Of a DNA stretch of 64,000 nucleotides, positions 1 to 8,039 are shown piece after piece. The translations under genes and the position numbers were made by a program. A model generated the notes under the pieces. That model worked only from the letters and a program-made list of their open reading frames with translations, was not told the origin of the DNA and searched no databases. The stretch is from JBBDWK01 sp040902885 (lineage in GTDB: Bacteria > Acidobacteriota > Terriglobia > Bryobacterales > Bryobacteraceae): contig JBBDWK010000042.1 of assembly GCA_040902885.1 (NCBI GenBank), positions 62,001-126,000 of the forward strand, given 5' to 3'. How positions within the stretch are numbered: the stretch's first letter is position 1; every line of letters starts with the position of its first letter.

Positions 1-1
1 C

Positions 2-538
2 GTGGGGCGCAGCGGCAAAGTTCTGAATAACGCCGGCCGGCTGGCGGACGCTTTACTGGGCGGCTGGCAGCTTTCCGGCCTGCTCCTGTTCCAGACCGGA
101 CCGTTCCTGACGCCGATCACCGGCGGCAAGACCGATCCCAGCGGCACCAACCTGAATGCGCGCGCCAACGACCGCCCGGACTACGCGGGAAGCGGATACG
201 GCAATATCTCCAGCGGCCGCACGATCGACGCCTGGTTCGACCCCAGCGCATTCACTATGCCGCCGAGCAACATCGGCCGCTTCGGGCAGGCAGGACCGGG
301 TTCGCTCGTCGGTCCCGGCACAAACAACGTTTCCGCCAAACTGCAAAAGCGGTTTTCCATGGGGGAATCGCGATACCTGCAAGTGGAAGGGTCGTTCTCG
401 AATGTCGCCAACCACCCCAACTTCAGCCTTCCGGCACGGAACGTGTCGCTGCCTAGCTTTGGAAGAATCACGAGCACGCAGGGCGCGGAGTTCGGCGGAT
501 CGAGGACCGTGCAGGTCGGTTTGCGGCTCGCGTTCTAA
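2..538 (+). CDS. Oar-type TonB-dependent receptor, C-terminal fragment
   Basis: The frame is open at the left edge, so only the last 178 residues of a larger gene are present. The text (a GGWQLSGLLLFQTG segment, a GWF/AWFDPSAF-type segment, then NHPNF and a final aromatic residue, Phe) matches the end of the complete receptor at 18126-21323 in the order of its motifs. That family has a carboxypeptidase-regulatory-like N-terminal domain, a plug and an outer-membrane beta barrel, and takes up large substrates in Acidobacteriota. The terminal Phe is the usual outer-membrane insertion signal. The substrate cannot be told. Confidence 0.85.
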   Translation: MGRSGKVLNNAGRLADALLGGWQLSGLLLFQTGPFLTPITGGKTDPSGTNLNARANDRPDYAGSGYGNISSGRTIDAWFDPSAFTMPPSNIGRFGQAGPGSLVGPGTNNVSAKLQKRFSMGESRYLQVEGSFSNVANHPNFSLPARNVSLPSFGRITSTQGAEFGGSRTVQVGLRLAF

Positions 539-551
539 TCCATTCCGCAAG

Positions 552-980
552 TCAGGAATTTAACCCGGCGCGCCTTGCTTTGATCGCCGCCGCGATTCTG
601 CGAATAGTGCCGGGCAGTTCTACCGTGCATTCGCGAACCCTCATGACGCGCCAACCCAGGCGTCTGAGGCGCTGGGATACTTTCCGGTCGCGCCGAACAT
701 TGTTTTCAATCTTGTCCTTCCAGAACTGCTTGTGGGAGCGGGGCAGGTACTTGCAGCGGGTGCATCCGTGCCAAAAACAACCGTCGACGAAGACGGCCAC
801 CTTAAGGCGAGGCCACGCGAAATCGGGTTTGCCGTCAATGGGCCAGTGCTTCCGATACCCGCGCAGGCCACGCGCACACAAGATTTTGGCCATGGCGATC
901 TCCGTGGTCCGATTGCCCTTCGAGCGAACCGATGCCATGATTTTCGACCGAATTTCTTTCGGGACGTGATCCATGATCAC
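552..980 (-). CDS. vsr: Very short patch repair endonuclease (Vsr)
   Basis: 142 residues, the normal length of Vsr. The N-terminal RSKIMASVRSKGNRTTE stretch, GKPDFAW, and the FVDGCFWHGC signature with its metal-site Asp and His residues are all present. Vsr nicks the strand 5' of T in T:G mismatches that arise when 5-methylcytosine deaminates, and so protects sites methylated by a partner C5 methylase. It is the third gene of the operon, 9 bp after the endonuclease stop, and a C5 methyltransferase leads the operon, which fits this role. Met1 and Met3 are both possible starts. Confidence 0.92.
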   Translation of the reverse strand: MIMDHVPKEIRSKIMASVRSKGNRTTEIAMAKILCARGLRGYRKHWPIDGKPDFAWPRLKVAVFVDGCFWHGCTRCKYLPRSHKQFWKDKIENNVRRDRKVSQRLRRLGWRVMRVRECTVELPGTIRRIAAAIKARRAGLNS

Positions 981-989
981 TCCGTACCA

Positions 990-1808
990 TTATCGGCCGG
1001 CGTACAATCGCAGGTCCTCCTCTCCGATTTCGTTGGAGGGAACGAGGCGGTAGTGCTTCTCTTCCAATATCTTGACTTCGTCTCCTTGCACCGTGAGTTC
1101 GAACATGGCGATGGTATCGCCGCTCATGAACTGGGCCGAGACCGGACGGCACGCGAGTTTAGGGAACTTCTGCCGGCAGCACTCGATATCCTGCCTGGTT
1201 TGCGTTGCCGCTAACTGGTCGGAACCTCCCTTAGCTTGAACTGGAACGACGAACTGTTGCCCGTTTCGGTTGACTCCCACATATAGTTCGTCGATTTCTA
1301 TCTGGCCTATTCCCTTGACCGTAGTACGAAGGTGATTCTGTAGCGAATAGGTCGCGATGCCGAGAAAAATATCGATGAGCCGGTTGTAGCGCACTTTCGC
1401 CAAGAGGGCCTGCTCGTCGCTCAGAGCGTAGCTGGCAATAATTTCGGGAGTGGCGTCCGGGATCTTGATCGCAACCAGGCCGGAACGGGGAAGTATGCGA
1501 TTGATTACCCCAAGCTTGAAGCGGTATTTGCCGCGGCCCGCCAGCTCGATGGTCCATTCTTTACCGGCTCCCGCCGTTCGCACGATTTCGGGTGGAAGGG
1601 CAGTCCGGAAGCGGAACGAGTAAATGTTATCGCCCACGTTCTTAGGCAGTACGATGCCGAGCTCTTTGGCGACTTCTTCGAGTTCGCCGCGCGTGAACTC
1701 AAACTGTGTCGATCCATCGCTATAGTGCCGATGAAAGATTGTGCCGATTATCGCGGAGTAACGATTCGGCTTCTTCTCTGGATTTTCGGCCGCCCTGCGC
1801 TTAGGCAT
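990..1808 (-). CDS. Type II restriction endonuclease candidate, specificity unknown
   Basis: 272 residues. The start MPKRRAAENP is chosen because it overlaps the end of the methyltransferase gene by 8 bp; the frame can be extended upstream but that part is the shadow of the methyltransferase. I do not recognise a named family. The segment IEIDELYVGV followed after a short loop by VVPVQAKGG has the spacing and look of a PD-(D/E)xK nuclease core with Gln in place of the acidic residue (Q-A-K), a variant known in restriction enzymes. Its place between a C5 methylase and Vsr makes it the cognate nuclease by context. A DNA-binding accessory role is the alternative. Confidence 0.7.
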   Translation of the reverse strand: MPKRRAAENPEKKPNRYSAIIGTIFHRHYSDGSTQFEFTRGELEEVAKELGIVLPKNVGDNIYSFRFRTALPPEIVRTAGAGKEWTIELAGRGKYRFKLGVINRILPRSGLVAIKIPDATPEIIASYALSDEQALLAKVRYNRLIDIFLGIATYSLQNHLRTTVKGIGQIEIDELYVGVNRNGQQFVVPVQAKGGSDQLAATQTRQDIECCRQKFPKLACRPVSAQFMSGDTIAMFELTVQGDEVKILEEKHYRLVPSNEIGEEDLRLYAGR

Positions 1809-3108
1809 TGGGACGCGCCTCGGGCATGAACCGGACGCGCTTTGGAACGACAGTCGAGGGAACGCCGTATCTATGCGCAGCCTCGGACATGTCCAAGGCA
1901 AGCAGATTCGGGTCGCCCAGTTCAATTGGCCGATCGACTCTACGAGCCGGAAAGTCGAGCGCCTCGCCGATCTTTGTGGCGACAGCCCTCGCAAGCAGTG
2001 GTGGCACCGAATTGCCAATCTGCCGGAACCCATGCCATTTGGTGACGTGGAATCGGAACCAGTCCGGATAAGAGTGCAGGCGGGCCGCCTCGCGCACTGT
2101 TATGCAACGAGGCGAGAACGGATGGATAGGCCGGGGCGATGTAAACGCTCCACGATCGCTTGCCGTGCCCGCCCGGAGAGTGTTGCAGATGCCCGTTGGA
2201 TCTAACTTGTGAAATCGGCTCACGGATTCCGTTTCACCATGGGGAGTTTCGGCGAAGCGCTTTTTGGATAAACCGGTATGGATCGTTCGGAGACTCGACG
2301 TGAGCACGCTTCGATCGAAACGCCGTGGAGGAGAGAAGTCTTTGGCGTCTTCTTCGCTGCACCGCAGCGCAGCTCCGTACTTCGACGGCGTCTTAAACGG
2401 CGCCCGGACCCAGTCGCGTTTCAGAAGCTCCTCGTAATCTTCCGCCTCCGGGAGGTCCCGCAAAGCATCCCATACGTTCGGCGTCTCATGCAAAAACAAA
2501 TCTCTTGCCTCACCATTACCGCCGCCGCAAGGACGATGTGTGGGCTGTGGATACGTTGGTAAAGGAAGATCCGCTAGCGCGCCGAGCAGGAAAACGCGAT
2601 GCCGGTCCTGCGGCACGCCGTAGTGGGCGGCGTTCAGCACCTTGTAGTCTTCGACTACCCGGTAGCCGTTCCTTTGAAACTCGGCCACGATCTCCTCCAG
2701 AAAGCGCTTGTGTTGACCGATGGCCAGCCCGCGGACATTCTCGAAAACGAAGTATTTGGCTCGCAGTTCGACGACGAGCCGAACGAAATGATGGACCAGC
2801 GCGTTCCGAGGATCGTCCAGCGCGCGCTTCCCGATCAGACTGAATCCCTGACAAGGCGCACCTCCGAAGACGACATCGACGCACGCGTCGCCTATCCGCG
2901 AGGCGCGCCGAAGGTACGATGCGTCTATGTCGGCAACACTTCGGCAAACGGCGGCGCAGTTTGGGAAATTGAATTCGTGGGTTGCGCAGTGAACGGGATC
3001 GTATTCCACCGCTGCGGCAAGGTCGAAGCCGGCCTGCTCGAATCCAAGACTCATGCCGCCGGCGCCTGCGAAAAGATCGACCCCGAGCGGCCTATGGCTG
3101 CCAGACAT
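1801..3108 (-). CDS. dcm: DNA (cytosine-5) methyltransferase
   Basis: 435 residues with all the landmark motifs of the C5 family: motif I FAGAGG (residues 13-18, S-adenosylmethionine binding), motif IV GGAPCQGFS with catalytic Cys86, motif VI ENVRGL (123-128), motif VIII QDRHRVF, and the C-terminal GNSVPPLLA of motif X. The stretch between motif VIII and the C-terminus, about residues 180-330, is the likely target recognition domain. It leads a three-gene operon with the endonuclease (8 bp overlap) and vsr. The C-terminal tail of about 40 residues is outside the family core. Target sequence cannot be read from the protein. Confidence 0.95.
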   Translation of the reverse strand: MSGSHRPLGVDLFAGAGGMSLGFEQAGFDLAAAVEYDPVHCATHEFNFPNCAAVCRSVADIDASYLRRASRIGDACVDVVFGGAPCQGFSLIGKRALDDPRNALVHHFVRLVVELRAKYFVFENVRGLAIGQHKRFLEEIVAEFQRNGYRVVEDYKVLNAAHYGVPQDRHRVFLLGALADLPLPTYPQPTHRPCGGGNGEARDLFLHETPNVWDALRDLPEAEDYEELLKRDWVRAPFKTPSKYGAALRCSEEDAKDFSPPRRFDRSVLTSSLRTIHTGLSKKRFAETPHGETESVSRFHKLDPTGICNTLRAGTASDRGAFTSPRPIHPFSPRCITVREAARLHSYPDWFRFHVTKWHGFRQIGNSVPPLLARAVATKIGEALDFPARRVDRPIELGDPNLLALDMSEAAHRYGVPSTVVPKRVRFMPEARPNA

Positions 3109-3139
3109 TCTCGTTATCTTATACCCACCTTACGAAGAA

Positions 3140-3168
3140 ATTATATGGCGAATGAAAAGCGAAATCAA
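3140..3168 (-). promoter_or_regulatory. Sigma-70-type promoter of the restriction-modification operon
   Basis: On the minus strand TTGATT (3168-3163) and a perfect TATAAT (3145-3140) are separated by exactly 17 bp. Transcription would begin near 3133, giving a leader of about 25 nt before the methyltransferase ATG. The surrounding 3109-3214 is clearly more AT-rich than the coding DNA around it. Seen in sequence; activity is inferred. Confidence 0.65.
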
Positions 3169-3214
3169 GGGAAAGCCTTTGATCGGAAAGAGTTTGATCG
3201 GTATCGGTCGATAA

Positions 3215-4093
3215 TTATACCGGCTTGGCCGTGTCGCGGTGCGTCACTTTCGTCTTGAAGCCCGCCTGCCCCAGGTTCTTGCGGATCTGGTCGGCGATCA
3301 TCACGGAGCGATGGTGGCCTCCCGTGCATCCGAAGGAGATGGTCAGGTAGTTCTTGCCCTCGCGGATGTAGTGCGGCACCAGATAGATCAGCAGGTCCGA
3401 GATGCGCTCGATAAACTCCACGCTCTGCGGGAAAGAGCGGATGTAGCGCGCCACGCTCGGGTGCCGGCCGGTTAGCTTTTTGAAGCGCGGAACGTAATTC
3501 GGATTGGGCAGGAAACGGACGTCGAAGACCAGGTCGCTATCCGGCGGCACGCCGTGACGATAGCCGAAACTGGTCACGTAGATCATGATCTTGGACTCGT
3601 TGCGGCCCCCGCCAAACTGCTCTTTAATCACCTCGCGCAGTTCGTGAACGTTGAACTTGGAGGTGTTGATAGTCACATCCGCCAGCAACCGGATTTTCGC
3701 CAGCCGCCGGCGCTCGTCGAGGATGCTCTGCAAGACCGACTGGTTGGCGCCGAGGGGATGGGGCCGGCGCGTCTCGCTGTACCGGCGCATCAACGACTCG
3801 TCGTCCGCATCCAGAAACACGAGCTTGGTGGAAATCGTGCGCTGCAAGCCTGCGTAGATAGCCGGAAAGCGCTTCAGGCTGTCGCCCTCCCGCACATCCA
3901 CCACCAGCGCGGCGCAACGGATGCTGGACGAATCGCGCGTGAGCTCGGCGAACTTCGGAATCAGATCGATGGGTAGGTTATCGACGGAGTAGTAGCCAAG
4001 GTCTTCGAGAGACTTGAGGACCGATCCCTTCCCCGAGCCGCTCACGCCGGTAATCACCACCAGCTCTGAGGCTGCGGGTTTTGGCTTGGCCAT
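3215..4093 (-). CDS. rapZ: RapZ/YvcJ-family nucleotide-binding RNase adapter
   Basis: 292 residues from MAKPKPAASE. Walker A GVSGSGKG lies at about 16-23, followed by the family text DLGYYSVDNLP; the C-terminal domain ends with SFGCTGGHHRSVMIADQI, diagnostic of the family. In enterobacteria RapZ delivers the GlmZ small RNA to RNase E and so tunes amino-sugar synthesis; in most other bacteria the exact target is unknown. The upstream in-frame extension lies within hpf and was dropped. The gene follows hpf by 10 bp and closes the rpoN-hpf-rapZ run. Confidence 0.93.
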   Translation of the reverse strand: MAKPKPAASELVVITGVSGSGKGSVLKSLEDLGYYSVDNLPIDLIPKFAELTRDSSSIRCAALVVDVREGDSLKRFPAIYAGLQRTISTKLVFLDADDESLMRRYSETRRPHPLGANQSVLQSILDERRRLAKIRLLADVTINTSKFNVHELREVIKEQFGGGRNESKIMIYVTSFGYRHGVPPDSDLVFDVRFLPNPNYVPRFKKLTGRHPSVARYIRSFPQSVEFIERISDLLIYLVPHYIREGKNYLTISFGCTGGHHRSVMIADQIRKNLGQAGFKTKVTHRDTAKPV

Positions 4094-4103
4094 CCGGTTC
4101 TTC

Positions 4104-4646
4104 TCAGGATTCAATGAGGTCGAAGTTGCCGTCGCGGCGGCGCACGAGGACGGCCGTGCGGTCCGTATCGGCATCGCGGTAGACCAGGTAGTCGCGCTCG
4201 CCTTCCATCTGCAGAAGGGCTTCCTCCAGCGTCATCGGCTTGCGGTTCGCGTGATGGTTGACGCGAAAAACCTCCCGCTCTCCCGCGGTCTCCGCAGGGG
4301 GGCTCTCGACCGCAACGATGGCCTCGGGAGTCTCCGGATTTTTCGGCGTGCGCTTGTTGGCGCGCAGCTTCTCGCGGACCTTTTTGGCCTGGCTCTCCAG
4401 CTTGTCGACGGCGGAAAGCAGCGCCGTCAAAAGATCGCCATCCGAGCTCGCGCCGACCAGAACGCGATCGCGATAATTGACAGTCACTTCCGCGTTGAAG
4501 AGGTGCCGCTCATGGCTCAGAATCACGTGCGCTTCGCGCTCTTCCTTGCGATCCAGCAGTTTTCCGATCTTGGCAAACTGCGCTTCGACCTTTTTAGCCT
4601 GCGCTGGAGCCAGTTCCACTTGTCTGCCTGTATAGGTGACTTTCAT
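4104..4646 (-). CDS. hpf: Ribosome hibernation promoting factor, long form
   Basis: 180 residues: an N-terminal S30AE/YfiA-type domain (MKVTYTGRQVEL to about residue 100), a variable Pro/Glu-rich linker, and the long-form C-terminal dimerisation domain (HHANRKPMTLEEALLQMEG to the end). Long HPF both occupies the decoding site and joins two 70S ribosomes into an inactive 100S dimer in stationary phase. GGAG is placed about 8 nt before the ATG. It lies 43 bp after rpoN, the classic neighbour. Confidence 0.93.
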   Translation of the reverse strand: MKVTYTGRQVELAPAQAKKVEAQFAKIGKLLDRKEEREAHVILSHERHLFNAEVTVNYRDRVLVGASSDGDLLTALLSAVDKLESQAKKVREKLRANKRTPKNPETPEAIVAVESPPAETAGEREVFRVNHHANRKPMTLEEALLQMEGERDYLVYRDADTDRTAVLVRRRDGNFDLIES

Positions 4647-4689
4647 TGTCTGCTCCGTTCTGCAAATCCGGCCAAAGATTGCCTTTCCG

Positions 4690-6240
4690 TCAGCCCCGCG
4701 TGCGGCGCTGATGCGTGGAAGGGATCTTCATATCGTCGCGGTACTTGGCCACGGTGCGCCGGGTGACATTGATCCCCGCGGCGCGCAAGAGGTCGGTGAT
4801 CCGGTCGTCCGTGAGAGGATGCCCGCGGTCTTCGTCCTCAATCATCTTCTTCACTTTGCGTTTCAAAAGGAGCAGAGGAGTATTGCTTCCCGATGGCCCC
4901 TGCACGGCCTCGGAGAAGAAGTAGCGCAATTCGAATACGCCTTGCGACGTGTGGACGTATTTCCCGGCCACGGCCCGGCTCACCGTGGAAGAATGGACTC
5001 CAATCTCTTCGGCGACTTCCTTGATCATCATGGGCTTCAGATAGTCGATGCCAAAGGCCAAAAACTCCAACTGCCGCCGCACGATGGCTTCGCACACGCT
5101 GACTATGGTGTGCTGGCGCTGCTGAATGTTCTTGATCAGCTGCACGGCGGAGCTGTAGCGCTCCTTCACGTAGTTCCGCTCTTCTTTGGTGGCGCCGTTC
5201 TCGCGGTCGAGCATGCGGCGGTACTGAGCGTTCAAGCGGAGCTGCGGCAGGTCGTCGTCGTTGAGGCGGACGCGATACCCGTCGCCGTCCTTATCGATAT
5301 AAACATCGGGCTCGATCAGCCGCGCCCCCGGACCGGCATAACGCAAACCGGGCACGGGGTTCAGATGTCTGATCACCGAAACCGCGATCTCGATGTGGTC
5401 CAGAGGGCGCCCCAGCAGCTTCGCCATCTCTTTGAACTGGTTGGTCTGGAGAAGCTTGAGATGACTCTGGACAATCTGCCAGGCCACTCCGCCGCGGGCG
5501 TTCCGGCTTTCCAACTGCAATAACAGGCACTCGCGCAGATCCCGTGCGGCGATGCCCGCCGGGTCGAGCGACTGCATCACCTTCAGCGCCGCTTCCACGT
5601 CTTCCTGCTTGTGGCCGCCCTGTTCGGCCAGTTCCTCGAGCGGCAGGCTGAGATACCCGTCCTCCTCGAGGTTGCCGATGACCGTTTCCGTGGCGTCGCG
5701 AATCTCTTCCGGAATCACAAGGATGCTCAACTGCGACCGAAGGTAGTCGCATAGCGTCACCGGAGACGAGAGAAACGTTTCAAAGGACGGCTTTTCCACG
5801 GACTCCGACGCGGGCGTCTTGTGTCCCGGCCCTAGCCATTCTTCAAAGGTGGGACCGAAATCGATTTCGTCGAAGGGATCGGGGGCGGCGGGAGGATCGT
5901 CCAGCGGCGCGGATGGCTCGCCTTCGGCGGCCTCTTCGTACAGATTCGGGTTCAGCGAGACTTCGGCGCCGGTGGAGATGGAATCCACCAGGATGCCTTT
6001 CTCGTCCGGATTCTCGTTCCGCTCGCCTTCCAGCAGCGGAACCAGTTCTTCGGGGGTAATCTCTTCGCCGCCGTCCTCGGCTCTATCCTCAAGGACCGGG
6101 TTCTCGACGAGTTCCTGGTTGATCAAGTCCTTCAACTCCATCCGGTTCAACTGAAGCACAGTGACCATCTGGAGCAGACTGGGGGTGAGGATCTGCTTTT
6201 GGGCGACCTTCAGTTGCAGTCTGGGGGAGTAAACACTCAT
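4690..6240 (-). CDS. rpoN: RNA polymerase sigma-54 factor
   Basis: 516 residues. The N-terminal Gln/Leu-rich activator-interaction region (LQMVTVLQLNRMEL) is followed by an acidic spacer of more than 100 residues, the core-binding region, an HTH, and the RpoN box TRRTVAKYRDDM near the C-terminus that reads the -24 element. Sigma-54 needs an AAA+ enhancer-binding protein to open promoters; none is encoded in this window. First gene of the rpoN-hpf-rapZ run. The lptB gene that often precedes rpoN is absent here. Confidence 0.96.
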   Translation of the reverse strand: MSVYSPRLQLKVAQKQILTPSLLQMVTVLQLNRMELKDLINQELVENPVLEDRAEDGGEEITPEELVPLLEGERNENPDEKGILVDSISTGAEVSLNPNLYEEAAEGEPSAPLDDPPAAPDPFDEIDFGPTFEEWLGPGHKTPASESVEKPSFETFLSSPVTLCDYLRSQLSILVIPEEIRDATETVIGNLEEDGYLSLPLEELAEQGGHKQEDVEAALKVMQSLDPAGIAARDLRECLLLQLESRNARGGVAWQIVQSHLKLLQTNQFKEMAKLLGRPLDHIEIAVSVIRHLNPVPGLRYAGPGARLIEPDVYIDKDGDGYRVRLNDDDLPQLRLNAQYRRMLDRENGATKEERNYVKERYSSAVQLIKNIQQRQHTIVSVCEAIVRRQLEFLAFGIDYLKPMMIKEVAEEIGVHSSTVSRAVAGKYVHTSQGVFELRYFFSEAVQGPSGSNTPLLLLKRKVKKMIEDEDRGHPLTDDRITDLLRAAGINVTRRTVAKYRDDMKIPSTHQRRTRG

Positions 6241-6352
6241 CAGCCTTCATAATATCAACTTTTGGCTTTCCGACTGCTTGCGGAGGCCGCTCTGGCCGTG
6301 CCTCGGGCCACAGTTAGTAATTGCGATTACGCCACCCAATGGCCGCTTCTTC

Positions 6353-6422
6353 ACCGCCGAGACGCCGAGGCGCCGAGAAAAACTTTGAAAAGATCTTCTC
6401 CGCGTCTCGGCGCCTCGGCGGT
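6353..6422. repeat. Dispersed imperfect palindromic repeat, copy 1
   Basis: Two G+C-rich arms, ACCGCCGAGACGCCGAGG onward and TCTCCGCGTCTCGGCGCCTC onward, are near-complementary around an A/T-rich centre that includes AAAACTTTGAAAAG. It sits in the 206-bp space between the rpoN start and the end of the TIR operon, where it could also act as a terminator for the operon that ends at 6447. A second copy lies at 30073-30137. Confidence 0.75.
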
Positions 6423-6446
6423 TGAAAGGTGGTGCCGGTCAAGGCT

Positions 6447-7376
6447 TCAGCGGCCGAGCCAGATCACCGACGCGGCTGCCGCCGGCATTTCGTCACCCAG
6501 CTTCTGTAGGTAATCGCGCAAACTCAGGGCGATCTTTTTGAGGGCGGGTTCCCGCCAGGGCTGCGGTTTTGCGCACAGATCCTGGAAGTAGCTCACCCAT
6601 GCCTGGGCCAGTTTGGGCGATCGCCGGCTGAGATTCTGGAGGAGATAAGGCTGGGACACTGCCCGCTCGGGCCGGATCGGTTCGAAATGCGAGAACAGAT
6701 ACGGGCCCGCCGTAAGTCCCTTCGGAATCGCGGCGAGCAAGACTTGCGCTGTGGCGTAATCGTAGTTCTTGAGCACGAGGGCGGCCTGGCCGGTGATGGT
6801 CTCGGCCTGGTTCAGCTCGATAGGTTTATTTACGGGAATCGAGAGAAGGTTCAGCCGCTTCAGATCCGACGTCCGCTTGCGCAGCTCATCCATATCGTGC
6901 ATCCTTGACAGCACGGCTTCAATCACCGCAAGGTACAGGCTCAAATTCGAGGCGGTGGCCTTCTCGCCCAGCAGCACGTAACTGTACAGGCCATACCCGG
7001 ACTCGGGCAGTTCGCCGGGCAGCAGGAAAGTGCGCCCGGTGAGCCGGCTCAGACCCATCTCACCTACCGTAGCCTTCGGCGCGGAAGGCACGACCTGCAC
7101 TTCCACGCTGGTTGAGCTTTCACGCCCTTGTTTGTCGCGGGCTGTAAGGACGTAAATCGTGGTGCGCGACGGGAACACTGTCGCTGTGCCGCGGGTTTCG
7201 CTGTGCGCACCGACATCCGGAGAGATGGAGATGGTGGCGGCAGCTTTGACGTTCCACCGGAGCGTGACCTTTTCTCCCTCGATCACCGAGGAAGGCTGGG
7301 CGATGAACTGAATTACCTGGGGCTGGCCAGGCAGCAGCGCGGGAACCAACAGCGCGGCGGCAAGAGCGAATCTCAT
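6447..7376 (-). CDS. Exported Ig-like-domain protein, last gene of the TIR operon
   Basis: 309 residues from MRFALAAALLVPALLPGQ, a signal peptide. Residues about 22-95 form an Ig-like repeat (FIAQPSSVIEGEKVTLRW to ATVFPSRTTIYVLTA), the kind found in Acidobacteriota surface proteins. The remainder (GYGLYSYVLLGEKATA, then a helix-rich region) is a domain I do not recognise. The start overlaps the TIR stop by 4 bp (ATGA), so the two are translationally coupled. The longer in-frame extension upstream is the shadow of the TIR gene. Function unknown; a partner of the TIR protein by context. Confidence 0.75.
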   Translation of the reverse strand: MRFALAAALLVPALLPGQPQVIQFIAQPSSVIEGEKVTLRWNVKAAATISISPDVGAHSETRGTATVFPSRTTIYVLTARDKQGRESSTSVEVQVVPSAPKATVGEMGLSRLTGRTFLLPGELPESGYGLYSYVLLGEKATASNLSLYLAVIEAVLSRMHDMDELRKRTSDLKRLNLLSIPVNKPIELNQAETITGQAALVLKNYDYATAQVLLAAIPKGLTAGPYLFSHFEPIRPERAVSQPYLLQNLSRRSPKLAQAWVSYFQDLCAKPQPWREPALKKIALSLRDYLQKLGDEMPAAAASVIWLGR

Positions 7377-8032
7377 CGGCCCTCTCTTTTTGCGCGCCCT
7401 GTGTTCCAGACGCGTCTGACGCCGTCCAGACCCCACGCGCAACAGGTCCAGAAGGCGAACACGATCCCGAGCGCGCCCCCGCGCAGCGGCTCGGTGCCCG
7501 GGGGCGTGAAACCGTCTAAAAAGGCCTTGGTCAGGAACGTCAGAAGCGCCGCGAACGCTCCAATCCAGATGGCAGCCCGCGAGGCGGATCCCGCACGATT
7601 CAACCATAGCAACAGCACATTCAGAGGCTTGGACCCTCGCCGCTGAGGATTTCCAATGGCCTCCAGCAGCCTAGCCTGGAATTCTTCCCCTGGCAGGGCG
7701 AACTGGTCCAGCCATTGGCTCGATCTGGCGAAATAGCTCAGCGTCTCCGATGGCTCGACCGCGTCCACTCGAACCACTACCAGGGGCTTCCGCTTTAACT
7801 GGTGAAGCTCCCGCTCCACCTCTTCGCTCTGGTTGGAGTGACGCGAGAGAACAAGCAGGAATACGCGGCAGTGCTTTATGGCCGTCACGACTTCGCCGGC
7901 CCAATCCCCGGCGGAGCCGACATCGCGGGGCGCGAACCAGCAGCTATAACCGTTTCTCTCGAGCACATCGCAGAGGTACTCCACGTGCTCTCGATCACGG
8001 CTCGAATGGCTGATGAAGACGTGGCCGCCCAT
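7373..8032 (-). CDS. Membrane-anchored TIR-domain protein
   Basis: 219 residues. Residues 1-130 are a TIR domain of the bacterial TIR_2 type: HVFISHSSRDREHV, YSCWFAPRDVGSAGDWAGEV, CRVFLLVLSRHSNQSEEVEREL. Glu75 falls where the catalytic NADase glutamate of active TIR domains sits. Two hydrophobic segments follow (about 153-171 and 185-202), so the TIR domain should face the cytoplasm. Known bacterial TIR domains cleave NAD+ or make cyclic ADP-ribose signals in defence systems such as Thoeris. Here the neighbours are exported proteins and, divergently, a caspase-fold protease. NADase activity is inferred from the family only. Confidence 0.9.
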   Translation of the reverse strand: MGGHVFISHSSRDREHVEYLCDVLERNGYSCWFAPRDVGSAGDWAGEVVTAIKHCRVFLLVLSRHSNQSEEVERELHQLKRKPLVVVRVDAVEPSETLSYFARSSQWLDQFALPGEEFQARLLEAIGNPQRRGSKPLNVLLLWLNRAGSASRAAIWIGAFAALLTFLTKAFLDGFTPPGTEPLRGGALGIVFAFWTCCAWGLDGVRRVWNTGRAKREGR

Positions 8033-8039
8033 TGAAAAC

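Noticed and set aside
1809..2033. Upstream extension of the restriction nuclease frame by 75 codons
   Set aside because: It lies wholly within the methyltransferase gene and reads like a shadow; the start at 1808 gives the usual coupled overlap.
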